33,524 nucleotides of DNA from contig CAZSWV010000015.1 in assembly GCA_964611295.1 (NCBI GenBank), forward strand, positions 1 through 33,524. Reading direction: 5' to 3'. Of the stretch, positions 32,603-33,524 are shown piece by piece. This DNA is from B73-G16 sp964611295 (GTDB lineage Bacteria; Desulfobacterota; B13-G15). Positions within the stretch are counted from its first letter, which is position 1, and every line of letters begins with the position of its first letter. The notes under the pieces were generated by a model. It was given only the letters and a program-made list of their open reading frames with translations. It was not told where the DNA came from and searched no databases. A program made the position numbers and the translations under genes.

Positions 32603-32974
32603 ATGCCGACTATAAACCAATTGGTACGTGAAGGGAGGCAGAAGATAAAGGAGAAGAGCAAGTCCCCGGCCCTTCAAGGGTGTCCTCAAAAAAGGGGGGT
32701 ATGTATAAGGGTTTATACGACTACACCTAAGAAGCCTAATTCTGCTTTGAGGAAGGTAGCGAGGGTAAGGTTGACCAATGGTGTAGAGGTTACCGCTTAC
32801 ATTCCAGGTATAGGGCATAACCTTCAAGAACATTCTGTGGTTTTGGTGAGGGGCGGCCGAGTTAAGGATCTACCGGGTGTAAGGTATCACATAATAAGGG
32901 GTACTTTGGATGCCTCCGGTGTTGAGGGTAGGAGAAGGTCTAGGTCAAAATATGGAACTAAAAAACCAAAGTAA
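32603..32974 (+). CDS. rpsL: 30S ribosomal protein S12
   Basis: Decoding-site protein of the small subunit. At 123 residues it has normal length. MPTINQLVREGR, CPQKRGVC, TPKKPNSALRK and RGGRVKDLPGVRYH are hallmark blocks; both streptomycin-relevant lysines (in TPKKPN and GRVKDLPG) are wild type. GGAGGTG precedes the ATG by 7 nt. It is the first gene of the str operon. Confidence 0.98.
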   Translation: MPTINQLVREGRQKIKEKSKSPALQGCPQKRGVCIRVYTTTPKKPNSALRKVARVRLTNGVEVTAYIPGIGHNLQEHSVVLVRGGRVKDLPGVRYHIIRGTLDASGVEGRRRSRSKYGTKKPK

Positions 32975-32986
32975 GGGAAGGGGGCT

Positions 32987-33457
32987 ATGCCGCGGAAAGG
33001 TAAGGTAGAAAGGCGTGAGATACCGCCTGATCCCAAATATAACGACGTATTGGTTCAGAAGATGATCAACTGTGTGATGTGGGATGGGAAAAAGAGCGTG
33101 GCCGAAAAGATCGTATACGGTGCCTTTGAGATAATAAGGGAGAAGCTAAAGGAGGACCCTCTTCAGGTCTTCCATAAGGCTATAGAGAACGTAAAGCCCA
33201 TTTTAGAGACAAGGCCGCGGAGGGTGGGTGGGGCAACTTATCAGGTGCCGGTGGAGGTGCGTCCTGAGCGACAGATAAGTCTGGCAGTTAAGTGGATCAT
33301 TCATGCTGCCAGGGCGCGGCAGGGCAAGCCCATGAAGGAAAGGCTTGCTGAGGAGATCATAGACGCTTATCACAATAGGGGTGCAGCTATAAAGAAGAGG
33401 GAAGATACCCATAGGATGGCCGAGGCCAACAGGGCGTTTGCCCATTACCGTTGGTAA
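32987..33457 (+). CDS. rpsG: 30S ribosomal protein S7
   Basis: Primary 16S-binding protein of the small-subunit head. It has 156 residues. MPRKGKVERREIPPDPKYND, then GGATYQVPVEVRPERQISLA and the C-terminal EDTHRMAEANRAFAHYRW are diagnostic. It begins 12 nt after rpsL, with a GGGAAGGGGG ribosome site. Confidence 0.98.
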   Translation: MPRKGKVERREIPPDPKYNDVLVQKMINCVMWDGKKSVAEKIVYGAFEIIREKLKEDPLQVFHKAIENVKPILETRPRRVGGATYQVPVEVRPERQISLAVKWIIHAARARQGKPMKERLAEEIIDAYHNRGAAIKKREDTHRMAEANRAFAHYRW

Positions 33458-33481
33458 AACAAGAAGGCAGGAGGTTTTGAT

Positions 33482-33524
33482 ATGTCTAAGCCGAAGTTTG
33501 AGCGGAAGAAGCCGCATGTGAACG
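33482..33524 (+). CDS. tuf: Elongation factor Tu, 5' end (partial)
   Basis: Only 14 codons are present before the window ends: MSKPKFERKKPHVN. This matches the EF-Tu start (MSKEKFERTKPHVNVG) and not EF-G, whose start contains RNIGIMAHIDAG. AGGAGG lies 8 nt upstream of the ATG. The usual fusA gene is missing between rpsG and tuf. Confidence 0.88.
   Translation, partial: MSKPKFERKKPHVN

Overview
This window looks like the chromosome of a thermophilic, anaerobic, Gram-negative bacterium. A Thermodesulfobacteriota/Desulfobacterota-like lineage is my best guess. The reasons are strong AGG use for Arg, extreme gene packing, a membrane pyrophosphatase of the K+-dependent type, a tungsten-type aldehyde ferredoxin oxidoreductase, a Ros/MucR zinc-finger regulator, and an MSHA-like pilus system with an outer-membrane secretin. 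The taxonomy is inference; no database was searched. There are no insertion sequences, phage genes or CRISPR arrays.

Layout. (1) 1-1345 is the 3' end of an rRNA operon: partial 23S, 5S, tRNA-Gly(GCC) and tRNA-Cys(GCA). (2) 1495-3552 is hppA, closed by a strong terminator. (3) 3652-12112 is a plus-strand housekeeping run: a DUF3553-like protein, tRNA-Arg(CCG) overlapping it, ileS, lspA, lgt, def, fmt, htpX, rsmB and a MobA-like nucleotidyltransferase. Many neighbours overlap by 1-35 nt. (4) 12101-21873 on the minus strand is one nine-gene block. It runs from a four-cluster ferredoxin through AOR, acetyl-CoA synthetase, an unrecognised protein, UbiD, UbiA and a three-gene NitT/TauT-type ABC transporter. 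A good promoter (TTGACA-17-TATTTT) heads it. (5) 21965-31699 is an MSHA-like type IV pilus/type II secretion region: a GspL-like protein, PilO-like and PilP-like proteins, secretin, MshE ATPase with two c-di-GMP-type motifs, MshG, an ExeA/MshM ATPase, a divergent TPR protein and two prepilins. Immediately after the first prepilin is an overlapping 59-residue two-helix membrane ORF. (6) 31785-32216 is a MucR-like regulator. (7) From 32419 onward is the str operon: promoters, a structured leader, rpsL, rpsG and the start of tuf, with no fusA between rpsG and tuf.

How the parts may fit together. In the minus block, AOR and its ferredoxin interconvert aldehyde and acid. Acs can activate acetate to acetyl-CoA, releasing PPi. 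HppA could recover PPi energy as an ion gradient. UbiA and UbiD would supply a quinone, probably by the futalosine menaquinone route. The housekeeping block covers Ile charging, the formyl-Met cycle (fmt/def), lipoprotein maturation (lgt/lspA) and rRNA modification. The pilus block builds a surface fibre whose assembly ATPase is probably tuned by c-di-GMP.

Most worth following up: the AOR-Acs-unknown-UbiD/UbiA-ABC operon, the unrecognised 263-residue protein in it, the small membrane ORF after the pilin with its internal hairpin, the Cys-rich prepilin with Ala at the cleavage site, the overlapping divergent promoters at 21896-21940, and the long hairpin in the rpsL leader.
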